Shown piece by piece: positions 42,257-50,039 of a DNA stretch of 64,000 nt. The position numbers and the translations under genes are program-made. Under the pieces are notes generated by a model that saw only the letters and a list, made by a program, of their open reading frames with translations, had not been told where the DNA came from and ran no database searches. Source of the DNA: Niabella pedocola (lineage in GTDB: Bacteria > Bacteroidota > Bacteroidia > Chitinophagales > Chitinophagaceae); assembly GCF_021044425.1 (NCBI RefSeq), contig NZ_JAJNEC010000005.1, positions 1,302,001-1,366,000 on the forward strand, written 5' to 3'. Each line of letters starts with the position of its first letter. Positions within the stretch are counted from its first letter, which is position 1.

Positions 42257-44608
42257 CTAGAAGATAAACGGATAACCAATACCAATCTGCAGCTGACTTC
42301 CTTTTATAAACGGATAGGCAAAAAGCTTATTCCGGAGAGCAGCATTATCAGGGGACGGACTGGGATCTTTTACCTTATAGGCATAATCCAGGCGGATTAC
42401 GAAAAAGCCCAGGTCTACCCGTACTCCCGCACCGGAACCAATGGCCAGATCGGTACCCAGGCGGCCCAGTTTAAAAATCTCATCCGGTTGGCCGGCGTCC
42501 TTTTTCAGCAGCCACACATTTCCCACATCCGTAAATACGGCTCCGTTTATGGGAATACCCCCCATTTTGAACAGGGGTATCCGGTATTCAATGTTTCCCT
42601 CCAGCTGCATATCTCCAAAACGATCGGGGAAACTATAGTCTCCCTCAAAGTTCTTAACAGCAGAGCCAGGGCCCAGCCGTCGCAGCTGCCAGGCACGCAT
42701 ACTGTTTGGCCCTCCGCTGTAATACTGTTTAAAGAAGGGCATTTGCGCGCGTTTATCCGGGTTCGCCGTGGATTCCAGTTCGTACCCCGCCCCTGCAAAA
42801 CCCCGTAGTACCAGCGATGTCTTTGTCCATTTATACAGCTTCGCATATTCTACATCCAGTTTTATAAACCGGTAGAGATGCTTATCAAAAAGCGGATTCC
42901 GGATCATGCCGGTTAACAAGCCGGATTCCTCGAAATTTGCACGGATCACATTGTTATTATGCCCGTTAATACTGCCCCAGGGCATAATAAACTTTACAAT
43001 CGACGAAGTAACCAACCCGTCGGAAAATAAATTTTTAATCGAGGGATTCTTGGCGATCATTTTATCCAGGCTGTCGCGCCGGATGAGGTAAGAGTATTCG
43101 ATGTTGGGGATCTTCACCGAAAGGTTAAAGGTCCGGTTATTGCGGCTGTAATCTCTGCCCCGCCAGCCAAACTCATATCCCCAGGCACTGCTGAAGGAGG
43201 TCAGGTTGAACAAATAGCGCCGCTCCGTACTGGCCGCACTCAGGGTGAACAGGGAGCGGAAATTTCCGCGGAAGTTTTCCTTAAACCCTTTCATGCCCGG
43301 AAAAATAAACCGGGGGTAGGAGATCGTGTTTGTAGCACTGAATTGCTGCGTCTGGATGATATCGCCCGCGGTTAACTGCCCGAGTTCCACCAGGTAATTT
43401 ACGTTCGTGCTCATCAGGTTGGCGGCCCGGGCAAAGTTGCGGTTTTGCAATCCCAGGCTGAAACCGAGGCCTACAAAGTTCCCGGATAGCACACTCTGAC
43501 TGAAACTTCCTTCAATATTCGTGGTGAAATTGTATTTTTTCGCCGGTAGCAGTTTAATGGCAAAATCCACCGTATCCTGGTTATCCCGCGGTAACTGCGC
43601 AATATCTACCATCCGCCAGGAACCGATATTATTAAAGCGGTTCAGCGTTCGTATATAGCGGCGCTGATCGTAGGGATCGCCTTTTTTAAGATAGATATTG
43701 GGCGGAAATATTTTAGGCTTGAACGCTTTTCCATTCTGGATGACGGTTACATTATTCAGTACGGCCTCGTTCCTGTTGCCGCCGGAGGTATCGCTGCTGT
43801 TGGGATATACGACAAAATTTCCCACAAAATATTTCCGGATCGCAATGCTGTCTTCGATCGGCCTGGTGCGGATCTCCAGGTTGGCGGTAGGATTCAGCCG
43901 TTTGTTTTTAAGCCGCTCCAATTGTAATGCCTGGTCCAGCGGATCGAGGGACGGCTGCAGCAACGCCATATCCAGGGTGTCCCATAACCCAAAAAGAAGG
44001 CCGCGCGAAAACCGGAGGTACCCGTTATTACGGTAAAGCTCCACCAGCCGGTCCATTTCTGCTGAAATCGGTGCCTGAGCGAAGGGATCGCCTTTTTTTA
44101 TAAATGCATTCCTCCGGTTGTCTTCCGTTACCTTCTGCAGGCTATCATTTTGAAGTACATAGGCCAGCGAATCGATCTTCGTAACCTGTTTGGGCCATAC
44201 CAAAAACTGGATGAAGGCCCGTTGCTGTTGTTCTACCTTTTTTATATCAACGGCATACCCGATCGAATCCTGGAAATACCCCTGTGCGTTGAGGTAGTAG
44301 TGCATATTCTGGATCGATTTACTGATCTGGCTGGTATCCAGCCGGGACGGATTTTTGATCACGGCCCATAACACTTTATCAACTTTCCGCGACTGGATGC
44401 TATCGTCCAGCTGTTCATTAAGGCCCGCTTCCAGCCGTTCTTTCTCTTCTTTGCTCGTTGCGTTTTCCACTTTCACCCCGGTTTCAAAAACAAAGGGTAC
44501 ATCCCCCGGGTATTTTTTTACCACGGTAAAAACGTTGCAGGAAGATAAAAACAGCAACGTAAAAACGCAGGCAAAGGGAAGAAATGTATTTTTGAATGAT
44601 TTTACCAG
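42257..44608 (-). CDS. tamL: TamL-type outer-membrane lipoprotein, BamA/TamA family
   Basis: A product of about 783 residues: lipoprotein signal (VKSFKNTFLPFACVFTLLFLSSC, lipobox LSSC), POTRA-like region, then a surface-antigen D15/Omp85 barrel with GGPNSMRAWQLRRLGPG (the conserved barrel motif region), NIEYRIPLFKMGGIPINGAVFTDVGNVW and a C-terminal strand LQIGIGYPFIF. The lipid anchor is the mark of Bacteroidota TamL, the TamA homologue that assembles outer-membrane proteins. No ATG/GTG exists near the signal; CTG at 44608 fits the signal peptide best, and TTG at 44668 is the alternative. The partner tamB is not downstream. Confidence 0.88.
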   Translation of the reverse strand: MVKSFKNTFLPFACVFTLLFLSSCNVFTVVKKYPGDVPFVFETGVKVENATSKEEKERLEAGLNEQLDDSIQSRKVDKVLWAVIKNPSRLDTSQISKSIQNMHYYLNAQGYFQDSIGYAVDIKKVEQQQRAFIQFLVWPKQVTKIDSLAYVLQNDSLQKVTEDNRRNAFIKKGDPFAQAPISAEMDRLVELYRNNGYLRFSRGLLFGLWDTLDMALLQPSLDPLDQALQLERLKNKRLNPTANLEIRTRPIEDSIAIRKYFVGNFVVYPNSSDTSGGNRNEAVLNNVTVIQNGKAFKPKIFPPNIYLKKGDPYDQRRYIRTLNRFNNIGSWRMVDIAQLPRDNQDTVDFAIKLLPAKKYNFTTNIEGSFSQSVLSGNFVGLGFSLGLQNRNFARAANLMSTNVNYLVELGQLTAGDIIQTQQFSATNTISYPRFIFPGMKGFKENFRGNFRSLFTLSAASTERRYLFNLTSFSSAWGYEFGWRGRDYSRNNRTFNLSVKIPNIEYSYLIRRDSLDKMIAKNPSIKNLFSDGLVTSSIVKFIMPWGSINGHNNNVIRANFEESGLLTGMIRNPLFDKHLYRFIKLDVEYAKLYKWTKTSLVLRGFAGAGYELESTANPDKRAQMPFFKQYYSGGPNSMRAWQLRRLGPGSAVKNFEGDYSFPDRFGDMQLEGNIEYRIPLFKMGGIPINGAVFTDVGNVWLLKKDAGQPDEIFKLGRLGTDLAIGSGAGVRVDLGFFVIRLDYAYKVKDPSPSPDNAALRNKLFAYPFIKGSQLQIGIGYPFIF

Positions 44609-44623
44609 GATTATATGGTTTAA

Positions 44624-45373
44624 ATGTTCAATAAGATGCTTAGTAAATCTGAAATCAAATATATTCAAAGTTTGTTCCAAAAAAAATTCAGGGATACAGA
44701 AAACTGTTACCTGGCTGAGGGTCCAAAAATAGTGGATGAGGCGCTGAATACACCGGGCATCACTGTTAAAAAAGTATGGGGACTGACGGAATGGGTACAG
44801 CAGTACCAGCCCCTGCACCCGGAAGTGGAAATGATAGCGGTTGCCCCTTTTGAACTGGAGAAGCTTTCTCAGCTTAAAACACCAAACGAAACAGTAGCAC
44901 TTATTGAGAAAAATAACACGGATCACACCGGGTGGCAGCACAGGTCTGCACTGGTGCTGGCACTGGACGGCATACAGGATCCGGGGAACCTGGGTACCAT
45001 CATCCGTACGGCAGACTGGTTTGGTGTGCCGGGTATTGTGTGCAGCACGGACTGTGCCGATGTTTATAATAGTAAGGTGGTGCAGGCTACCATGGGCAGC
45101 CTCTTCCGCATACCCGTAGCGTATACCGACCTGCCCGGCTGGCTGGCGGGCCAACAAGATGTGGCGGTTTACGGAGCCGTGTTAAACGGACAGCCCCTGG
45201 ATAAAAAACAGGAAGCCGCCAGTGGCATTTTGATTATCGGTAACGAATCAAAAGGCATTCGGCCCGATGTGGCCACCCATCTTACGCATAAGATCACCAT
45301 AGAACGGATCGGGGCTGCAGAATCATTGAATGCGGCGGTAGCAACGGGAATTTTGTTAGCACATCTGAAATAG
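44624..45373 (+). CDS. TrmH/SpoU-family RNA 2'-O-methyltransferase
   Basis: A 249-residue SPOUT enzyme. The N-terminal RNA-binding part (LSKSEIKYIQSLFQKKFRDTENCYLAEGPKIVDEAL) and the knotted SAM site ALDGIQDPGNLGTIIRTADWFGV, IIGNESKGI and RIGAAESLNAAVATGILL are complete. It methylates a ribose in rRNA or tRNA; the target is not given by sequence. Starts at 44624 and 44636 are both possible. It is divergent from tamL with only 15-27 bp between, an arrangement I recall as common in Bacteroidota. Confidence 0.93.
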   Translation: MFNKMLSKSEIKYIQSLFQKKFRDTENCYLAEGPKIVDEALNTPGITVKKVWGLTEWVQQYQPLHPEVEMIAVAPFELEKLSQLKTPNETVALIEKNNTDHTGWQHRSALVLALDGIQDPGNLGTIIRTADWFGVPGIVCSTDCADVYNSKVVQATMGSLFRIPVAYTDLPGWLAGQQDVAVYGAVLNGQPLDKKQEAASGILIIGNESKGIRPDVATHLTHKITIERIGAAESLNAAVATGILLAHLK

Positions 45374-45424
45374 CGGGCAGCTTTAGACTTCAGACTTCAG
45401 ATTTCAGATTTCAGAATCGAGAAT

Positions 45425-45559
45425 CAATGACGTTTCATTCAGGCCGCAGATGCGCAGATCATACCGGCTTTGATAGTACTCAACATATCACAGTAAAAGC
45501 GCAGCAGGTGCCATGAGTGTATCTGCAGCAATTATAAAAAAGCTTGGTAAACGACATGG
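45425..45559 (+). repeat. ~140-bp MITE-like intergenic repeat, copy C
   Basis: The ends are CAATGACGTTT and AAACGACATGG (imperfect inverted repeats). The inside has GGCCGCAGATGCGCAGAT, ATAGTACTCAAC, AAAGCGCAGCAGG and GCAATTATAAAAAAGC in the same order as copies A, B and D. Just before it (about 45385-45420) are tandem CAGATTT-type units. Confidence 0.85.
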
Positions 45560-45636
45560 ATTCCAGCATTCAGCATTGAGCGATCAGAGATACTCGATCC
45601 AGCTGATGAAAGTTAAAAGCTGATGACTGACGGCTC

Positions 45637-46872
45637 CTACCTGAAATGGATGGCTTTTACCACCTGCACTTTTTTAACAATATAAGTGGGAATCATCAGC
45701 ACCAGCAGGCATACGAGGAAGGTTCCGGAACAGATGGCCAGCACTTCCCACAAAGAAATTTTAACGGCTGCCTGGCTGAGATAATACGCGGTTTCATCCA
45801 GTTTGATAAAACCGGTCTTTACCTGCATATACAATAAGCCCAGGGCCCCGGCCGCCCCGGCAATAATACCGGTGAGTGTAATCAATAAGCTATGCTGCAG
45901 GAAGATCTTTTGAACCGTCCAGTCGGTAGCACCCACCGCCTTTAATACGCCGATCATACGCATCCGTTCCAGTACCAGGATGATGAGGCAGGTTACCAGG
46001 TTAATCACCGCCACAACGATCATGATTGCGATGAGCAGGTTCCGGGTTACATCCTGCATGTTCAGCCAGTCGAAAATATTGGGTGCAAAGTTCTTGATAT
46101 CCTGGGCATCCCATTCTTCCGGCATCTGCGGCAGGGCGGTTAGCTGATCGGATACCGCACCGATCTTTTTGTAGTCCTTTAAAAAGATCTCATAACCGCC
46201 GATCTGGTCCGGTTCCCAGTCATTGAGCCGGCGGATCAGTTTAATATCACCAATGGCAAATGTTTTATCGTATTCTTCGATCCCGGTTTTATAGATGCCC
46301 GTAATCGTCAGCCGGTCTGGCCGCAGCGAATTATCCGGACGGATAAAATAGATCAGTACCCGGCTGCCGGTGTCCAGCTTCATTTGCCGGGCCGTATATT
46401 CCGATATCATGATCTCCCGGGCATAAGTAGTATCTACAAACCGCGGAGGACGGCCGCGTTGCATAAAGGATTGCAGGTTGCCAAAGTTATACGTACTGTC
46501 GACTCCCTTCACCAATACTCCTTCCAGGTCGTCCCTGGTTTTTATGATCGCATAGCGGGTGGCAAAGGGTTGTATGGTGCTCACCTGCGGGTTCTTCCTT
46601 ATCTGGGCAACAAGCGCAGGGTTGGCATTGATGGGTATTTCTTCCGATACCACATATTGATAAGGGGCCATCTCCTGGATACGGATATGGCCCCAAAAAC
46701 TAAATACTTTTTCGCTTACTTTTTGCTGGAAACCATTGGCAAATGCCAGGGTAATGATCATTACTGCCACACTGATCGCGGTAGCCACAATGGACAGCCG
46801 GATAATAAACCGTGAAAAAGAACGCTGTTTATTAAAGGCAATCCGGTGTGCAATAAAGGAAGCTGTATTCAA
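45637..46872 (-). CDS. LolC/LolE-type ABC transporter permease (FtsX family)
   Basis: A 411-residue inner-membrane protein with the MacB/FtsX layout: first membrane helix (FIIRLSIVATAISVAVMIITLAFANGF), a ~230-residue periplasmic domain, and three C-terminal helices (LLIAIMIVVAVINLVTCLIIL, LLITLTGIIAGAAGALGLLYM, LWEVLAICSGTFLVCLLVLMIP). IAHRIAFNKQRSFSRFIIRLSIVATAIS is the start typical of the lipoprotein-releasing permeases. It extracts lipoproteins from the inner membrane for sorting, or a related cargo. No ATP-binding subunit is adjacent, as is usual in this phylum. Confidence 0.92.
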   Translation of the reverse strand: MNTASFIAHRIAFNKQRSFSRFIIRLSIVATAISVAVMIITLAFANGFQQKVSEKVFSFWGHIRIQEMAPYQYVVSEEIPINANPALVAQIRKNPQVSTIQPFATRYAIIKTRDDLEGVLVKGVDSTYNFGNLQSFMQRGRPPRFVDTTYAREIMISEYTARQMKLDTGSRVLIYFIRPDNSLRPDRLTITGIYKTGIEEYDKTFAIGDIKLIRRLNDWEPDQIGGYEIFLKDYKKIGAVSDQLTALPQMPEEWDAQDIKNFAPNIFDWLNMQDVTRNLLIAIMIVVAVINLVTCLIILVLERMRMIGVLKAVGATDWTVQKIFLQHSLLITLTGIIAGAAGALGLLYMQVKTGFIKLDETAYYLSQAAVKISLWEVLAICSGTFLVCLLVLMIPTYIVKKVQVVKAIHFR

Positions 46873-46896
46873 TTGCGAATATTATTTTTCGCGAAT

Positions 46897-47550
46897 TTAT
46901 TGAAGCTTCTTTGCATCATCTAAAAATTTCGCCAATCCGCTGTCGGTAAGCGGGTGTTTCAGCAATCCGAGGATGGCATCCAGCGGACTGGTTACCACAT
47001 GGGCACCTACTTCTGCACAACGTACAATATGATTGGAGTTACGCATAGAAGCCGCCAACACCTGGGTCTTCAGCCCCTGAATATTATAAATGTGTACGAT
47101 CTGCTCTACCAGCTGTACGCCGTCCCAACCGGTATCATCAATGCGGCCTACAAACGGGGATACATATTTTGCTCCGGCCTTGGCACATAAAATAGCCTGC
47201 CCGGCATTGAATACCAGCGTACAGTTGGTTTTAATACCGTTGTCTGTAAACCATTTGATTGCTTTTACGCCATCTTTGATCATGGGCACTTTTACCACAA
47301 TATTCGGATGAATGGCTGCCAGCTTTTTTCCTTCTTCTATGATATCGTTGAATTCGGTGCTTACTACTTCCGCACTAATGTCGCCATCTACCATTTCGCA
47401 GATGTCCTTATAATGCTTCATGACCGCATCATGTCCTTTGATTCCTTCCTTTGCCATCAGAGAGGGATTGGTGGTTACTCCATCCAGGATCCCCAGTTCA
47501 TTGGCTTCTTTGATCTGGTCCAGATTGGCTGTATCAATAAAAAACTTCAT
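46897..47550 (-). CDS. fsa: Transaldolase / fructose-6-phosphate aldolase (TalC/Fsa type)
   Basis: A 217-residue TIM-barrel aldolase. The start MKFFIDTANLDQIKEANELGILDGVTTNPSL is the family signature and the Schiff-base lysine is Lys87 in NIVVKVPMIKDG. Short transaldolases of this type act in the pentose phosphate pathway; some cleave fructose-6-phosphate. FVGRIDDTGWDGVQLVEQI and HVVTSPLDAI are further conserved segments. The choice between the two activities cannot be made with certainty. SRP RNA is encoded upstream on the same strand. Confidence 0.95.
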   Translation of the reverse strand: MKFFIDTANLDQIKEANELGILDGVTTNPSLMAKEGIKGHDAVMKHYKDICEMVDGDISAEVVSTEFNDIIEEGKKLAAIHPNIVVKVPMIKDGVKAIKWFTDNGIKTNCTLVFNAGQAILCAKAGAKYVSPFVGRIDDTGWDGVQLVEQIVHIYNIQGLKTQVLAASMRNSNHIVRCAEVGAHVVTSPLDAILGLLKHPLTDSGLAKFLDDAKKLQ

Positions 47551-47682
47551 TGCAAACTGATTTTATATTAAAAAATAAATACTCCTTGCTATTCCGTAAG
47601 GGCTGCATGATCTCAATCGTACCATTGAAATCAAATTTAAAAACCAGTTGTAAAATTAGGTAAATTAGAGAGAGAAAAAAAA

Positions 47683-47777
47683 GGCAGGCTACTCACATCG
47701 CGCCGCTACAACCACCTATCCTTGCTGTCTTCCGACCCTGGGGAGATTCAGTAGGAGCTGGCCGTATGAGACCTGCC
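47683..47777 (-). ncRNA. ffs: Signal recognition particle RNA, small bacterial (4.5S) type
   Basis: On the minus strand a ~95-nt unit starts GGCAGG and ends CCTGCC, closing a long hairpin. Near the apex lies the conserved SRP core: CCCCAGGGTCGGAAGACAGC then AAGGATAGG, i.e. the Ffh-binding symmetric and asymmetric loops around a GGAA-type tetraloop. Arms such as GTCTCATACGGCC and GCGATGTGAGTAGCC resemble 4.5S RNA. A -7 box TATATTTG ends 5 bp before the 5' end. It is not a tRNA or protein gene. The RNA guides ribosomes with Ffh to the membrane. Confidence 0.87.
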
Positions 47778-47782
47778 GGGCG

Positions 47783-47790
47783 CAAATATA
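47783..47790 (-). promoter_or_regulatory. -7 box of the SRP RNA gene
   Basis: On the minus strand TATATTTG fits TAnnTTTG exactly; the RNA 5' end (GGCAGG at 47777) follows after the expected few bases. Confidence 0.65.
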
Positions 47791-47830
47791 GGGTAAAGCT
47801 GTTAAAAGGAAAAGAATCCCCGGAATAAAA

Positions 47831-49003
47831 TCATTTTTTATCTGCAGACGGAGCCTTCCGGGTAACGGCCTTGGAAACAGCTTCTTTTCCAAACCGGTTC
47901 TTGATTGCATCTACTGCTTTGTATAAGTTAAGTTTTTCATCCTGGCGGTTGAACAAATCCATCTGCATGCCATCATCCGCCAACTGGCTGAAACGCACGC
48001 CGATAAGACGCACGGGACGGCCTTTCTGGTAAAACTTATCAAAGATCGCTTTTGCTTTTTCAATCAGTTCGTCGTCAAGGGCGGTGTACGCCATCGACTC
48101 CTGCCTGTTGGTGGTTTCAAAATCGCTGTACCGGATCTTTACAGTAATACAACCTGTTAATTTATTATCCTGCCGCAGGTCGTAGGCATTCCGTTCTGTA
48201 AGCGCGATCAGTTTTTTATGCAGGAATGCCACGTCCGTTTGATTTTCATGAAAGGTGGTTTCATGGCTCATACTTTTCTGATCCCAGCGGCCTTCTACTT
48301 CCCCGCTGCCCATACCCTGTGATTTAAGCCAAAGGTCTTCACCCCATTTACCCAATTGGCTTATGAGGAGATCTTTGGGTGTAAGCGCAATGTCTTTAAT
48401 GGTGTGCAACCCCAGTTTCCGGAGCCGCAACGCTGTTTGTTTGCCTACGCCATTGATCTTCTCAATGCCCAGCGGCCACAAAAATGCCTTTTCCTTTCCA
48501 TGCGGAATCTCTAAAAAGCCATTGGGTTTGGCTTCGTTGGTGGCCATTTTGCTGATAAACTTCGCAGACGACAATCCACAGGAAATGGGCAGGTTGGTTT
48601 CCTTAATAATGTATTCCCGCAACTGGCGTGTATACTGGCTTACGCCAAAGAACCGGTCCATACCCGTAAGATCACAATAAAATTCATCGATGGATGCCTT
48701 CTGATAAAGGGGTACTTTTGATGCGATGATCTCCGTAACCAGATTTGAATAGTACCCGTATTTTTCATGGTTGCCCCGCAGTACCACGGCATGCGGACAA
48801 AGCCGCATAGCCCGCTGCATGGGCATTGCAGAATGCACGCCGTATTTGCGGGCCTCATAACTGCAGGTAGATACCACACCCCGGTTGGCCGAGCCGCCAA
48901 CAATTACCGCCTGCCCCTTCAATGCCGGATTCTGCAGGATCTCCACCGCCACAAAAAATGAGTCCAGGTCAAAATGAACGATATACGATTTCTGGTCTGT
49001 CAC
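47831..49003 (-). CDS. dinB: DNA polymerase IV (Y family)
   Basis: A 390-residue translesion polymerase. The active-site carboxylates are in HFDLDSFFVAVE and SIDEFYCDLTG; the fingers have CSYEARKYGVHSAMPMQRA; the thumb has the helix-hairpin-helix GVGKQTALRLRKLGL; and the little-finger domain follows. It starts with GTG at 49003. The C-terminal tail is short and basic; a clear beta-clamp motif is possible in QMDLF. A -7 box (TAACTTTG) lies 5 bp before the start codon. It is a single gene; LexA sites were not seen. Confidence 0.95.
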   Translation of the reverse strand: MTDQKSYIVHFDLDSFFVAVEILQNPALKGQAVIVGGSANRGVVSTCSYEARKYGVHSAMPMQRAMRLCPHAVVLRGNHEKYGYYSNLVTEIIASKVPLYQKASIDEFYCDLTGMDRFFGVSQYTRQLREYIIKETNLPISCGLSSAKFISKMATNEAKPNGFLEIPHGKEKAFLWPLGIEKINGVGKQTALRLRKLGLHTIKDIALTPKDLLISQLGKWGEDLWLKSQGMGSGEVEGRWDQKSMSHETTFHENQTDVAFLHKKLIALTERNAYDLRQDNKLTGCITVKIRYSDFETTNRQESMAYTALDDELIEKAKAIFDKFYQKGRPVRLIGVRFSQLADDGMQMDLFNRQDEKLNLYKAVDAIKNRFGKEAVSKAVTRKAPSADKK

Positions 49004-49008
49004 TTCCT

Positions 49009-49016
49009 CAAAGTTA
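49009..49016 (-). promoter_or_regulatory. -7 box of dinB
   Basis: On the minus strand TAACTTTG matches TAnnTTTG and ends 5 bp before the GTG start, so the leader would be nearly absent. Confidence 0.5.
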
Positions 49017-49104
49017 AAAACCAGATGCCACTACACATACATTTTATTTACCGTGCTGTTGCAAGGCCTGTTTTCTTTGCGTTATATATCTTAAATGATG
49101 TCAT

Positions 49105-49440
49105 ATGAGATCCTGGTTCTATTTGCTGGTCTGTACCACAACGGCTTTTAGCCTGTTATCCGCCTGCCACAAGAGCAGCACCCAAAACTGCGACGCGTAC
49201 TGGATCGCCAAAGCCCGTAAAGCGTGGATGCCAATGTCCAGCTGCAGTCCGGAATTCAACCATTATCTTGGAAAAGGCATGTACAGTGGTACGGTGCTGT
49301 ATTATACCAGTATCAGCTGTACCGCCTGCAGTATGGCGCCACCAGCATACGGTTTTACCTGCAAGGGCGATACCGTGCACGTTGCGGATTGGAAAGCAGT
49401 AACGGACATAAAAATCCTGGCAACCTGCAGGGATCTTTAA
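49105..49440 (+). CDS. Small cysteine-rich lipoprotein of unknown function
   Basis: A 111-residue product with a lipoprotein signal (MRSWFYLLVCTTTAFSLLSAC, lipobox LSAC) and a mature part with eight cysteines besides the lipidated one, including CSPEF, CTACSM, TCKGD and CRDL. Disulfides in the periplasm or outside are likely. I recognise no family. Its stop overlaps the convergent DinB-family gene by 4 bp. Confidence 0.65.
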   Translation: MRSWFYLLVCTTTAFSLLSACHKSSTQNCDAYWIAKARKAWMPMSSCSPEFNHYLGKGMYSGTVLYYTSISCTACSMAPPAYGFTCKGDTVHVADWKAVTDIKILATCRDL

Positions 49441-49904
49441 CCGGCTGACCGGAGGTATTTTTTGATCATCACAACCTGGCCCAGGTGATAATGCGCATGC
49501 TCCACCTGCCCCTGAAAGTTTTTATAGGCGCTGGAATGCCCGGGTAATATGAGTGCTTCCAGTTTATCCTCATCAAACCTGCGGATCACTTCCGCCAGTT
49601 CTTCGGCCGACCGGAACAACCCGTTCTTCAATGCCTCCCAGTGTTCCGGCGACGCTTCGTTTATCGCAAACCCGTTGTGCCCGGCTATTTCCGGTGTTAT
49701 TCCCCTGCCCCGTTGGGCTACGATCCCGTTCCAGTACGCAATATGGTTCAGTAACGAGGCGATGGTATTGGGTGAAAAAGGCACGGGGGCAAATGCTTCC
49801 TCCCAGTTACTATCGCGGATGGTGTCGGCAATGGCTACACTGGTCCAGTTGTTTCCCAAATGTACATCGGTCAAATGCTGTGCGATCAGCGCTGTTTTCT
49901 TCAT
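49437..49904 (-). CDS. DinB-family (DUF664-like) metal-binding protein
   Basis: A 155-residue four-helix-bundle protein. The three candidate metal histidines are in IAQHLTDVHLG, LLNHIAYWNGIV and VEHAHYHLGQVVMIKKYL; the last segment is the DinB-superfamily signature. Members are thiol transferases (for example bacillithiol- or mycothiol-dependent) or of unknown role; which thiol applies here is unknown. The start AQHLTDVHLGNNWTSVAIADTI is typical. Confidence 0.87.
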   Translation of the reverse strand: MKKTALIAQHLTDVHLGNNWTSVAIADTIRDSNWEEAFAPVPFSPNTIASLLNHIAYWNGIVAQRGRGITPEIAGHNGFAINEASPEHWEALKNGLFRSAEELAEVIRRFDEDKLEALILPGHSSAYKNFQGQVEHAHYHLGQVVMIKKYLRSAG

Positions 49905-50039
49905 AGTGTTTATTTTAAAGGGCCCTTAAAACAGCTACAAGGTAGTCAAACTTTTTAGTTTCGCCGGCCGGGTTTATCTTTATCACCGATGCTGCCCCGA
50001 ATAAGCATGATCATTACTGCATATAATCCATTTTCATAC

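Noticed and set aside
44669..45157. N-terminal extension of the tamL frame to an upstream ATG
   Set aside because: It would overlap the divergent methyltransferase gene by about 500 bp and bury the lipoprotein signal in the middle of the protein.
47716..47910. 64-codon minus-strand frame over the SRP RNA
   Set aside because: It overlaps the dinB 3' end and the SRP RNA; the RNA structure and promoter explain the sequence better.
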